DNA of 16,715 nt from an uncultured Prevotella sp. (GCA_900769275.1 CAAGGA010000143.1:1-16715); one strand, 5' to 3'. Shown: positions 1 to 7,831, counted from the first letter of the stretch. Numbers and translations: made by a program. Notes: generated from the sequence alone by a model not told the origin.

Positions 1-1232
1 ATATTGGTCTGAGTGCCGGCTGTTTCCTCCATCTTTGCGCTGATGTCTATGGCATTGCTTGGTGATTGTTCTGCGCCTGTAATATTATCCCAGTCTATGA
101 GTTTTGCTGATGTAATGACCACCCCTTTCTTGTTGATTGTGATGTTAAGGTTATAGTTCTTTCCCTCTTTTAGGGATTCACGGGCAGTCTTCTCCGTAGC
201 GTCCTCAGTTGTTTTGATGAGAGCTTCATATATTTCACTACCTTTTATGTAATAGTTATTACCGTCGATGACGAGAGTCAGCATTGTGGTTTCAACATCT
301 TTCAGCTCTACGCCAGGAAACACCTGAGCGCAGAACGTATAGCCAATAAGTACGTTGGATTCATTTTCATAGTCACTCCTCGTCCCTACAAAATCTACAT
401 TCTGGTTCTGAGTGGTAGGTGTCATGTTACCAGCAGAAACGTCTAACGTACCTGCTGTCGTCATTCCGCTGAACGTTGCCTTAGTAACATTAAACTCCGT
501 TGAAGAGATTTCATCGAAACCATCGCCTTTCTTGACGTTTACGGTAAAGCGAGAGAGCGCATGGTTGAATTCAAGGGACTTTTCTCCCTCTGCCTTTTCA
601 AACTCCCTTTTATTTGCATCAAAGCCGATGGTTTTACCGCCACTGACATTTTTGCTATAAGCGAGGTCTTCATCAGCGATTACATCCTTAGTCTGCGTAC
701 TGCTGACAGTCCATGCAATAGTATGTACGACAGCAGTCTCCGTTCCCACTTTCTGATTGGTGTCCCAACCGCTGAAAGCAGAAGAGTTGGTAGTATTCGT
801 GATGCTCATCTTGTTTGGCACGGCGATGGCATAGAGCGCAATGAGAGAGTTCCTTCCGTGTGCATCATCCCAGAAACGTTGCTGTGTCAGAGTCTGCGTC
901 ACATCACTGTAGCTTTCCGCTTTATTTGTCTCGTCCGTTGCAGCGGTAGCAGTAGAAGTCATATAGAGACAACCCTTCGCTTCCGTCTCGTTCTTCATAC
1001 CGTCATTGTATGGAAAAGTATTCTCATCAAATTCCTTTCGTGTACTTACATAATGAATCTTGAGCGTTGTCTGTGCATCAGTGAAGCCGGCGCGTGTCAT
1101 ATTGTTTTGACCTACGCTGCCAAGGCTTATGAGAGCCTTGCCGTCATCGTTTGATGAGACATCATCATCATTTGAACAAGCCGTAAGGCAGAGGGCTGTT
1201 GCCAAAAGAATAGGGAAATGTATCTTTTTCAT
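1..1232 (-). CDS. Fimbrillin family lipoprotein, partial (C-terminus outside window)
   Basis: Reading the minus strand from the ATG at 1230-1232 gives an uninterrupted frame of 410 codons that runs off the window edge. The N-terminus is a lipoprotein signal (MKKIHFPILLATALCLTAC), with the lipobox LTAC placing the lipidated cysteine at residue 19, followed by an acidic SNDDD stretch typical of surface-exported Bacteroidetes lipoproteins. Further on are the hallmarks of the Mfa-like/FimA fimbrillin family: a segment reading LEFNHALSRFTVNV in the middle, and near the window edge NLNITINKKG followed by VITSAKLIDWD, the strand and tryptophan motif that closes many fimbrillin domains. Such proteins are lipidated, moved to the outer surface, and assembled as pilus stalk, anchor or tip subunits after protease trimming. 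It lies 39 bases after the beta-helix gene and is probably its operon partner. Whether it is a stalk or an accessory subunit cannot be told. The family call is firm. Confidence 0.85.
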   Translation of the reverse strand, partial: MKKIHFPILLATALCLTACSNDDDVSSNDDGKALISLGSVGQNNMTRAGFTDAQTTLKIHYVSTRKEFDENTFPYNDGMKNETEAKGCLYMTSTATAATDETNKAESYSDVTQTLTQQRFWDDAHGRNSLIALYAIAVPNKMSITNTTNSSAFSGWDTNQKVGTETAVVHTIAWTVSSTQTKDVIADEDLAYSKNVSGGKTIGFDANKREFEKAEGEKSLEFNHALSRFTVNVKKGDGFDEISSTEFNVTKATFSGMTTAGTLDVSAGNMTPTTQNQNVDFVGTRSDYENESNVLIGYTFCAQVFPGVELKDVETTMLTLVIDGNNYYIKGSEIYEALIKTTEDATEKTARESLKEGKNYNLNITINKKGVVITSAKLIDWDNITGAEQSPSNAIDISAKMEETAGTQTN

Positions 1233-1271
1233 ATCGTGATATTTTTTTTTACTGTTTATGTCCGTACCTTA

Positions 1272-2906
1272 TTATTTTACCACCTTTATGGTTCGTCCGT
1301 TGCTGAGACGTACGATGTTGAGACCTCTGACTGCGGCATTGCGCCTTACTCCTCCCACGGAGTAGCAAGCCTTTGTCGTTGCGGGAGCAGTGCCGGTCTC
1401 TTCGATACCGGTAGTGGCGTCAGCGATGAAGAGCACGGAGGGCTTGGCTCCCTGCTCCTTATTATATATAATATAGGCTCTGTAGGCGGGCACTCTCAGC
1501 GAAGCCTTTGCCTGATGAAAGGCGTTGGAGTTGATATAGTATATGCTGCCGAGATTTTCCGTAATCGTGAGGTCGGTATAAGTACCTGCGAGAGAGGCTT
1601 CGGTTGTGGGCGACGCTCCTTTCACAAGGGCATTCTCCGTGGTGAACGTCACCGAAGTGCTGTTAGTATGGAATATGACCGGAGTTCCTGCCTCCGCCTC
1701 TGCCTTTTCAGTGAGGTACAGCACACCGTCTTCTATACGGTTGATGGTGTAGAGCGGTACTTCCTCAGTTGATGTTATGTTGAAAGGCAGGCATACTGTG
1801 CCCCACTCCGTGCCTGCCGGCATCTCGCGGGTGTATGTCGCCGTGGTGACTGTGAAATCGTCTGTGGATGATATGGATAGGGGTTTGCCGTCACTGACGT
1901 AAAACGTAGAGGAAACGCCATACGTTCCATCGGGGTTCTGCGCCGCAGTGAAGCCCTCCTTGCAGTATTCCTGACTGACGGGTGCGGAGTATGAGCCACC
2001 GCTTATCTCCACACGCTGTGCAGCGTCCTCTGTCTTTGCTACTACCTTTACAGGTATGCCGTTCTCTGACGTGAACGTTCCGGCTGTCACCTTTATCTTT
2101 GAATCGTTTGACATAGAGGGGTAGTTTGCCTGCGAGTCGAAGACAATAGGCGAGCAAGGCACTACCACCCGTGAGTCGCCCACCTTGCCTGTCGCACTGC
2201 CGGTGCAGTTGAACGTGCCGCCCGTGACTGTCACCGTGCCGGAGCGCGCCACTATGCCTGCACCGCCCGTGATGTTGAACGTGCCTCCGCTGACTGTAAC
2301 ATTGTCTTTCCACGGACAGTAGATGCCGCAAGCCACGTAGCCCGCCGACTTGATTTGTCCGTTGAACGTGCCGCCGCTGATGGTTATCGTATTGGCATCA
2401 CCCTCACGCTTAGTGCCGTTGCCTGCAATGACGGCGTTGTCCGTGCAGTTGAACGTGCCGCCCTTGATGGTCAGCGTTGCGCCGCAACTCTTGTCCGTGA
2501 TGACGCATCCCTCGACAGCCGTGATGATTCCGGATTCTATGACGGTGGTGGAGCTGTTGCCCATCGCAATGCCTTGGTATTTTGTGGCGATGATAGCACC
2601 GGCTTTGCTTTCGCTGTCGTCCTTGACGGTCAGTTTGCCATTGTTGATGATGACACAATTCGTAGTGCTTGTTATGCTATGCCCGTTCAGATTGAGCGTG
2701 ATGTCTTTCCCTGCATCAATGGTCAGCCTGCCGTCGCCTGTGAGCGTAATGTCGGCAGTGAGCGTGACGGTGGTGGCAGTGGCAGCTTCTGTTATCGCCT
2801 GCCTCAATGTCTCTTCGGTTGTGATGTCCGTCTGTCCCCAAGCGACAACAGGGAGCAGTGCCACGACTGCGAGGACGAACGTCTTTATTTGATTTGTGTA
2901 AAGCAT
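1272..2906 (-). CDS. Secreted beta-helix surface protein with C-terminal sorting-like tail
   Basis: 544 residues. Residues 1-24 form a signal peptide ending AWG, with no lipobox. Residues about 50-310 are short parallel-beta-helix (pectin-lyase-like) turns. The turn motif GGTFN occurs at 149-153, 178-182, 207-211 and 229-233, with looser versions at about 275-278 (AGTF) and 303-306 (GGSY). Residues about 355-495 resemble a domain common before the tail of large Prevotella surface proteins (EWGTVCLPFNIT, then AGTPVIF). The last 45 residues (500-544) fit the tail of Prevotella/Bacteroides cell-surface proteins: YSVGG, then a GLNIVRLSNGR-like stretch, ending KVVK. In some Bacteroidetes such tails direct export by the type IX system. 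No catalytic residues for a polysaccharide lyase are evident, so a structural or adhesive role is more likely than an enzyme. It lies between two fimbrillin-like lipoprotein genes (gaps 66 and 39 bases), suggesting a fimbria-associated adhesin. That role is inference from position. Confidence 0.8.
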   Translation of the reverse strand: MLYTNQIKTFVLAVVALLPVVAWGQTDITTEETLRQAITEAATATTVTLTADITLTGDGRLTIDAGKDITLNLNGHSITSTTNCVIINNGKLTVKDDSESKAGAIIATKYQGIAMGNSSTTVIESGIITAVEGCVITDKSCGATLTIKGGTFNCTDNAVIAGNGTKREGDANTITISGGTFNGQIKSAGYVACGIYCPWKDNVTVSGGTFNITGGAGIVARSGTVTVTGGTFNCTGSATGKVGDSRVVVPCSPIVFDSQANYPSMSNDSKIKVTAGTFTSENGIPVKVVAKTEDAAQRVEISGGSYSAPVSQEYCKEGFTAAQNPDGTYGVSSTFYVSDGKPLSISSTDDFTVTTATYTREMPAGTEWGTVCLPFNITSTEEVPLYTINRIEDGVLYLTEKAEAEAGTPVIFHTNSTSVTFTTENALVKGASPTTEASLAGTYTDLTITENLGSIYYINSNAFHQAKASLRVPAYRAYIIYNKEQGAKPSVLFIADATTGIEETGTAPATTKACYSVGGVRRNAAVRGLNIVRLSNGRTIKVVK

Positions 2907-2935
2907 ATTATATATATTTTCAAATCATTTTCAAT

Positions 2936-2963
2936 CCGTATAACCGTATAAAACCGTATAACC
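2936..2963. repeat. Single repeat arm, locus A (CCGTATAA type)
   Basis: Three CCGTATAA units in a row, the same unit as the right arm of the repeat at 4653-4701. Only one arm is present; no G/T-rich partner is visible before the start of the beta-helix gene at 2906. It begins 9 bases after the TAG stop of the fimbrillin-like lipoprotein gene. It may be a decayed or half copy of the repeat family. Confidence 0.6.
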
Positions 2964-2972
2964 AGCAAAACT

Positions 2973-4325
2973 CTACTTCTCCAAATCAGCAGATATGTCC
3001 CCTCCTACAAGTTCTTCCCACGGTTTCAGCGTAGCGGTCATCTGTATAGGGTAGAGTCCGTTCTGTTCGTTGGTGCGTGTCAGCCATTGATAATAATAAC
3101 CCGACTTCATCGTCTTGTCGGCAAGCGGTTCTGTCACAAAATTGACTTCATTGCCGTCCTCGTCTTTTGCGGTAAGGTAAGCAAAGAGATTTCCATGTAT
3201 TTTCTTATTGTATGTAATCGGATACATCATCAGATAAGCAATGAGATAATTCCCAAAAACATTGTCTTTTGAGTATTCGATATTCACTCCGCTAAAACTC
3301 AACAGAAGATTATTGGTCAGAGTCTCTTCATCGGGCTTCATCTGTAATGGTTCACTATCTCCCACGAGAGAAAGTCCTTTTGTTTCATCATTCTTATACT
3401 CACGTGAGGTAAGGTTGAAATACCCTCCGGTATAAAATATCTTCGAGTCACAGATAAGGCGCAGTGATACCATTTTCAAGTCCTTGGCTGGTGCAAGCAA
3501 GAAGAATCTCGCCACAGCCCCAAGGTGTCGGAGATAAAAGACGGTGTGAGGGAAATCAAACTTTGTCTCTGCCGAAATCAGCACATCCTTCTTTCCGAGA
3601 TGAGCACAGGCAGCCGCTTCCGATGCCTTGTATTCGGGATCGTTATATCCGTTTGAAGTGGTTGGGTTATAGAAATGCCTCATGTTCACCCATCCCGTCT
3701 GTGTCTGCCCGTTGAAATCAAAATGCAGTCGGTTGTAATTCTGACTGCCATTCAGTCCTGTCGGCACATAGTTCGCATTGTAAGGAGAATACAGCGTCCA
3801 TCGTGTGATGTCCTCATTCTGCACGTCCCAGTTTACTGTACTCGTACCCGTTTCCTCCAATTTAGCGAATAATCCACCCTGCCTCAATACTGTACAGCGG
3901 TATTTCGTCTGCTGTTGCTTTGTCGGGTCAGTAAGGAAAAAGGATTCGCTCGAATGGTTGTTGTTTGCGTAATGCCAATATCCGGACCATTCCTCTTCGT
4001 TGGCATTTATCAGTCCGTCGAAGTTATACTTTGTATTCCCCTCTGCATCTGTTTCCTTTTTGGGAACAGCCGCCGTGGGGTACATTCCCATCTCATCGCC
4101 AACATTCCAACTGAACACCATGCCCCCCTCTCCGAATATCAGGGAGGAGCGTGTCGGTTCATCGCCAGCCTCAAAGCCGGTGCGATGGATTACTACTCCC
4201 TGCCAGTCCGCAGGTATTTCATCGTCCGACACGGCAATGTCATCACTGCTACATCCTGTCACAAGCACCGACAACATTGCCACCAGCAGATACCGTATAT
4301 TTCTATATAGTTGCACTATACGCAT
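2973..4325 (-). CDS. Fimbrillin-like lipoprotein
   Basis: 450 residues. The N-terminus is a lipoprotein signal with lipobox LVTGC, cysteine 25, followed by SSDD. TRSSL at 58-62 and FSWNVGDEMGMYP at 71-83 match the start of the mature domain in Mfa-like fimbrillins, which usually read TRT.L followed by F.W..GD.+G+Y. The C-terminal part contains LRHLGAVARFFLLAP and ends with a TATLKPWEE motif, the usual closing strand and tryptophan. Length is in the usual fimbrillin range. The product should be an outer-surface lipoprotein that polymerises into, or caps, a fimbria. The start is separated by only 10 bases from the stop of the 73-residue gene, so the two are almost certainly co-transcribed. The stop is TAG, and an A/C-rich repeat arm begins 9 bases after it. 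It could be a stalk, anchor or tip subunit; the sequence alone does not decide. Confidence 0.8.
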   Translation of the reverse strand: MRIVQLYRNIRYLLVAMLSVLVTGCSSDDIAVSDDEIPADWQGVVIHRTGFEAGDEPTRSSLIFGEGGMVFSWNVGDEMGMYPTAAVPKKETDAEGNTKYNFDGLINANEEEWSGYWHYANNNHSSESFFLTDPTKQQQTKYRCTVLRQGGLFAKLEETGTSTVNWDVQNEDITRWTLYSPYNANYVPTGLNGSQNYNRLHFDFNGQTQTGWVNMRHFYNPTTSNGYNDPEYKASEAAACAHLGKKDVLISAETKFDFPHTVFYLRHLGAVARFFLLAPAKDLKMVSLRLICDSKIFYTGGYFNLTSREYKNDETKGLSLVGDSEPLQMKPDEETLTNNLLLSFSGVNIEYSKDNVFGNYLIAYLMMYPITYNKKIHGNLFAYLTAKDEDGNEVNFVTEPLADKTMKSGYYYQWLTRTNEQNGLYPIQMTATLKPWEELVGGDISADLEK

Positions 4326-4335
4326 TTGTGTCAGA

Positions 4336-4557
4336 TTAATATTCTTCTAAATAATAAATGTCATCTGCATCATCAAAGATAGAGAATGAGGATTGCTTGC
4401 TACTTTTAGTAGGAAATGGTGGTGTAGGAGGATTACCACCACCATCACCAGACCCCACATCTTCTCCTCCTCCCAGCAGAGACCCACTCAACAGTTCGTT
4501 GCAGTCCGTCAAGGCTACAATCTCTATTTGAGGATGAATATATTGTCGTTTCTTCAT
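4336..4557 (-). CDS. Small conserved-type protein of Bacteroidales surface clusters
   Basis: 73 residues, starting MKKRQYIHPQIEIVALTDCN, then ELLSGSLLGGGED, a Gly/Asp-rich stretch, a PTPPFP proline patch and an acidic C-terminus (DDADDIYYLEEY). The pattern MKK.YI.P.+E+V.L....LL.GS followed by a Gly/Asp/Pro-rich tail is one I recognise from many small unannotated Bacteroidales proteins, often near fimbrillin or other surface genes; its function is not known to me. The LLSGSLLGGG segment recalls a double-glycine leader, but no dedicated peptidase/exporter gene is visible here, so that reading is weak. The gene ends 10 bases before the fimbrillin-like lipoprotein start, which indicates co-transcription. 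There is no signal peptide and no membrane segment. Confidence 0.7.
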   Translation of the reverse strand: MKKRQYIHPQIEIVALTDCNELLSGSLLGGGEDVGSGDGGGNPPTPPFPTKSSKQSSFSIFDDADDIYYLEEY

Positions 4558-4566
4558 ATCATTCTT

Positions 4567-4701
4567 TGCGGTTGTCGGTTATACGGTTGTCGGTTATACG
4601 GTTTTGCGGTTATACGGTTTTGCGGAAGTTACCGAACAGCCCTCACAAATCTCCGTATAACATTACAACCTTATAACCTTATAACCGACAACCGTATTAA
4701 C
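4567..4701. repeat. Arm-core-arm repeat, locus B (GGTTATACGG type)
   Basis: A left arm at 4567-4625 is built from GGTTGTCGGTTATAC and GGTTTTGC/GGTTATAC units. The right arm at 4653-4701 is its imperfect reverse complement (CCGTATAAC, CCTTATAACC, CCGACAACCG). The core is 4626-4652. The arms could fold into a long hairpin in RNA or single-stranded DNA. On the coding strand the repeat begins directly after the TAG stop of the fimbrillin-like gene (4702) and ends 9 bases before the start of the small protein gene. Confidence 0.75.
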
Positions 4702-5772
4702 CTATCTCACCCGTTTATAAACCATACCCCGTCTCACTCTCCTTACCGGCTTGCCGTCAATCGTGACATACCGTGCCGCAACCTCGTCCGCCCTCTTCTC
4801 TACGTCCCTCACCGCCGTCGCAGGCGGCTTCTCCTCGTAGGTCAGTTTGTAGGACGTGTCAAACAGGATGTCATCGGCATGGACAAGGGGATTGCGGAGC
4901 GTTGCCGAAGCAGCAAAGGGCATGGGGAACATCTTCGCCTCCCGCACTGCCGCTCTGCTCATGGGCAACGTAAGGTCAATGTCGTAGAGCATACCTCTCT
5001 TTATATCCGGAGCATAGAAGCGGGGGAAAGTGTATTCGTTCGCACCGCCCCATGTCCGCAGTGTCAGCGTCAGCAGTTCACCGGAGAGGCGGACAGCGGG
5101 AAGAGTGACATATACCGTGACGAGGTCGCCGGCACGGACGTTGAAGTCTTCGAGATTGACGGGGAACAGCCTGTTGGTGGTCATCACGTACAGTTGTCCG
5201 CTGTTCAGGTCGGCACGCGCTATGGTAGGCAGCACTGCCCTGTCGCCATATATGTTAAGGTCGGCACTGCTGAAAGCAAACGGCGCAACAAACTCTATGC
5301 GGAGCACGCCGCCAAGATGCGCGAAACGAAACTCCCCACTCGCAGAGGAAGTCACTGTCTCGGCCAAGGCATAGTCCATCAGCGGGAGATGCGCCGTAGA
5401 GCCGTTGCCACGCTGCGTCTGCCACACATAGTCGAGAGACAGCGTCATGCCGCTGCCGAGAGCATCATTAGAATAAGGATAATAAGCATAGTAGCGCATC
5501 CCCGGCTTCAGCACGTAGCCTATGGAATAAAGCGTGCGGTCGTTAGGCAACGCCTGCACCGTACTGCTCACGAAATATGCCATCTGCTCCGTCTTGCCGT
5601 TATCCTGAATACCTGCCGTGATGCCTACGAGGTCGTCAGTCTCCCATGCAAAGAGCAAGCCCCTGTCCTCTGCATACGTATAAGTGATACTTGCCACCTT
5701 ACTAATGTCAATAATCAAAAGCGACATCAATGCCGCCATCTTTGTCATGATGTTATCATGAACCCACTTCAT
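4702..5772 (-). CDS. Fimbrillin-like secreted protein without lipobox
   Basis: 356 residues. LLFAWETDDLVGITAG at 39-54 matches the F.W..D.+G+ motif that opens fimbrillin domains, and FRFAHLGGVLRIEF in the middle matches the F.H....L.+.+ strand; YYAYYPYS is also typical. Unlike the two other fimbrillins here it has no lipobox cysteine. The N-terminus has a hydrophobic stretch (MAALMSLLII, residues 12-21) that could be a signal peptide or an anchor, and the usual linker before the first strand is short. The last 22 residues (335-356) read YVTIDGKPVRRVRRGMVYK..., resembling the Y..DGK.V....RG.... tail of sorted Bacteroidales surface proteins. An in-frame stop 21 bases upstream fixes the longest start; ATG at residue 9 is the alternative. 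It is the first gene of the fimbrial cluster and has its own promoter. Family is probable; exact role unknown. Confidence 0.7.
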   Translation of the reverse strand: MKWVHDNIMTKMAALMSLLIIDISKVASITYTYAEDRGLLFAWETDDLVGITAGIQDNGKTEQMAYFVSSTVQALPNDRTLYSIGYVLKPGMRYYAYYPYSNDALGSGMTLSLDYVWQTQRGNGSTAHLPLMDYALAETVTSSASGEFRFAHLGGVLRIEFVAPFAFSSADLNIYGDRAVLPTIARADLNSGQLYVMTTNRLFPVNLEDFNVRAGDLVTVYVTLPAVRLSGELLTLTLRTWGGANEYTFPRFYAPDIKRGMLYDIDLTLPMSRAAVREAKMFPMPFAASATLRNPLVHADDILFDTSYKLTYEEKPPATAVRDVEKRADEVAARYVTIDGKPVRRVRRGMVYKRVR

Positions 5773-5843
5773 AACTGACGGAATGGAAAGTTAATTAAAA
5801 GATACAACCGGGAACTGCTAATTACAGTCTATGTCAGAGACTG

Positions 5844-5875
5844 CAAATTTAATATTCTATCCTTCCATTTCCAAA
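5844..5875 (-). promoter_or_regulatory. Bacteroidetes sigma-70 promoter for the fimbrial cluster
   Basis: On the minus strand TTTG (5875 to 5872) is followed by exactly 20 bases and then TAAATTTG (5851 to 5844). This fits the Bacteroidetes consensus TTTG-N19-21-TAnnTTTG in every fixed position. Transcription would begin near 5837, leaving a leader of about 65 bases before the ATG at 5772. The -33 TTTG is itself part of a second TAAATTTG (5879 to 5872), whose own -33 position would fall at the edge of the G tract at 5900-5911. Confidence 0.7.
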
Positions 5876-5899
5876 TTTATTAAGCACAAAAAATGTTAT

Positions 5900-5911
5900 G
5901 GGGGGGGGGGG
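5900..5911. repeat. Homopolymer of 12 G (12 C on the coding strand)
   Basis: Twelve consecutive G on the plus strand, in the gap between the ATPase gene and the fimbrillin-like gene, 128 bases upstream of the latter's start. It lies 24 bases upstream of the -33 element of the promoter at 5844-5875, at about -63 to -74 from the inferred start of transcription. Tracts of this length are prone to slipped-strand change. I saw no other G or C run of comparable length in the window. Confidence 0.9.
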
Positions 5912-5958
5912 AATTTGATATATGTCATGAGTGGTGGGTGATTACTGGTTACTACAAC

Positions 5959-7554
5959 CTACAACTTCCTGACCTCAAACCCATCTATCGTTCCCTTCTC
6001 TGACGAGAAATTGATGCCAAGGGCTATCACCTGACGGCTGTCGGCTGCGTACGGCTTGGCATAGCCCTTTTCACCAATCTGCTTCAGCGCAGCCTGTGCC
6101 GTACCGTTGAGTTTGAACTCGATGATATAGACGTACTGAGGGCACTCCACCACGCAATCTATGCGCCCCTCGCTCGTCTCCCTCTCCGCCACGGTGCTGT
6201 AGAAAGCCAGCATACGGACGATGAGGTAGAAAGTGTATTGGAAGTACCGCTCACACTCCATCGCATCCTCCTTGCGCTGGAAACGGTAGGTAACGGAGGA
6301 GAGCAGGGCGGTCATCAGTTTCTCGAACCTGGTGGTGTCACCGTTTTCCAGCGCATCTGTGACATCGTTGACCCATGACGTGGAGGCCGTGCCCTTCTCG
6401 AAGTAGCCTGCGGCAAGCGCTGAAATGAATCCATTGCGCACCTCTTCGTTGGGAAAATCGAGCAGGTAAGTACGACGCCGTTCGTTGAAATCCTTGATGG
6501 TGAGGTAGCCGCTCTGGTAAATCATGGGCAGGGGACGTTCCACATCGGCTTTGTAGTCGATGAACTGAGAAGCATCGTAGTATTTGCCCACCAGCTCGTT
6601 GATGTGCTCGTCGCAGTGGGAGAGCAGACGCACCAGATAGGTCGGGGTGCCGGAGGAGAACCAGAAATCGCGCATCCGCATGGCATTGAAGCAATTGAGA
6701 ATGCTGAAAGGATTGAAGATACCTATCATCTCCTCACCGAAATGATAGCCGTCATACCTCTTTTTCAGACGCTTCACAGTGTCTTCATAACTGAGTTTGA
6801 GTTTGAGGGCAAGGTCATGAATGGGTTCGTCGAAGACTGTCAGCAGCTCCTCCTTCGTGATACCGCAGAGAGCCTCGTACCTGCCGTTCATACTGATGTC
6901 ATCGGGCTGATTGAAACCACTGAACACGCTGACCTGGGAAAACTTGGTCACTCCCGTAAGCAGCACGAATTTCAAGTCCTGATCAGCATCCTTGAAGACG
7001 CTGTAGAACCCCTTGAGAATGCCACGGTTGTAGTCCTCCAGTTTCACCCTATACCCGTCTGCATCCGTCACCTCACAGCCAAGGTCAAGCACGTCGAGCA
7101 GAGGTTTGTCGTATTCATCAATGAGCACCACGGCACGTCGCCCCGTCTTCTGGTGGGCGGCTCTGAGGAGCGAAGCAAAGCGTCCACCCAGAGTGTTGGC
7201 ATTCACATTCCTCCCATATACCGTTTCCATCTCTGCCACATAGTCCTCAAGGGATTGTTTCAGTTGATTTCCCTCTGCGAAATTGCCCGTAGCGAACGAC
7301 AGATGGAACACGGGGTATTCGTTCCACTCCGTTTCAATCCGGTCGATGGCCAGCCCCCGGAACAAGTCCCTCCTACCCTGGAAATAATACTTCAGGGTGG
7401 AAAGCAACAGGCTTTTGCCGAACCGGCGGGGACGGCTCAGGAAACAGATACGTCCTTCGTTGGCGAGCCTATAGACAAGTTCCGTCTTATCGACATAGAC
7501 AAATCCTTCTTGGATAATCTTCTCGAAATCCTGTATTCCAATAGGGTATTTCAT
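5959..7554 (-). CDS. AAA-ATPase-like protein with C-terminal PD-(D/E)XK nuclease-like domain
   Basis: 531 residues from the ATG at 7554 (MKYPIGIQDFEKI, the usual start of this family). The N-terminal AAA-ATPase-like domain has a Walker A-like RPRRFGKS at 41-48 and Walker B AVVLIDEYD at 141-149. The C-terminal part is a PD-(D/E)XK-like domain: D466 in EGRIDCVVE, then E479 and K481 in IIEFK, followed by QIGEKGYAKPY at 492-502. The architecture matches Pfam AAA-ATPase_like plus PDDEXK_9 (formerly DUF1703), present in many copies in Bacteroides and Prevotella genomes. The role is not established; nuclease or DNA-related activity is inferred from the fold. The frame stays open upstream to a TTG at 7641, but the promoter at 7611-7642 places the start of transcription near 7604, so translation must start at 7554 or at the ATG two codons earlier (7560). 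It stands alone, with a 400-base gap on its 5' side. Confidence 0.9.
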   Translation of the reverse strand: MKYPIGIQDFEKIIQEGFVYVDKTELVYRLANEGRICFLSRPRRFGKSLLLSTLKYYFQGRRDLFRGLAIDRIETEWNEYPVFHLSFATGNFAEGNQLKQSLEDYVAEMETVYGRNVNANTLGGRFASLLRAAHQKTGRRAVVLIDEYDKPLLDVLDLGCEVTDADGYRVKLEDYNRGILKGFYSVFKDADQDLKFVLLTGVTKFSQVSVFSGFNQPDDISMNGRYEALCGITKEELLTVFDEPIHDLALKLKLSYEDTVKRLKKRYDGYHFGEEMIGIFNPFSILNCFNAMRMRDFWFSSGTPTYLVRLLSHCDEHINELVGKYYDASQFIDYKADVERPLPMIYQSGYLTIKDFNERRRTYLLDFPNEEVRNGFISALAAGYFEKGTASTSWVNDVTDALENGDTTRFEKLMTALLSSVTYRFQRKEDAMECERYFQYTFYLIVRMLAFYSTVAERETSEGRIDCVVECPQYVYIIEFKLNGTAQAALKQIGEKGYAKPYAADSRQVIALGINFSSEKGTIDGFEVRKL

Positions 7555-7610
7555 GTGCATGGGGCTGTTGTTTCTAAACAGGCAGTAACTTCTTTCCGCT
7601 ATTTCACGTG

Positions 7611-7642
7611 CAAATATACAACTTTTCACTATACCGCACAAA
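7611..7642 (-). promoter_or_regulatory. Bacteroidetes sigma-70 promoter for the ATPase gene
   Basis: On the minus strand TTTG (7642 to 7639), 20 bases, then TATATTTG (7618 to 7611): a full match to TTTG-N19-21-TAnnTTTG. Transcription would start near 7604, about 50 bases before the ATG at 7554. This settles the gene's start, because the longer reading frame begins upstream of the promoter. Confidence 0.7.
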
Positions 7643-7831
7643 CATTTCCGCCACTTTTCGCCAAAAGTACGTCGAATACCCGGATTTTACATCTATAGGT
7701 GAGTCACTTGTAGATAGCATGTAGAAAGGAGATATTACGGATTATGCTGATTTGGCTGAGAGACGGTCTATTCTCTCGTGCGGTTACTTCGGTTACCCCC
7801 TTGTGTCTATCTGTGTGAAATAGCAGCAATC

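Noticed and set aside
4393..5778. Plus-strand frame of 461 codons
   Set aside because: It lies antisense to the fimbrillin-like gene, runs through the 4567-4701 repeat, and resembles no family I know.
5896..5931. Ten-codon frame through the poly-C tract (MTYIKF then four Pro)
   Set aside because: It lies upstream of the inferred transcript start for the fimbrial cluster, so it is unlikely to be translated as a leader peptide.
7555..7641. TTG start at 7641 for the ATPase
   Set aside because: It lies upstream of the inferred transcript start; the family start MKYPIGIQDF is at 7554.
6604..7698. Plus-strand frame of 364 codons
   Set aside because: It is the shadow of the ATPase gene on the opposite strand; the real motifs are on the minus strand.
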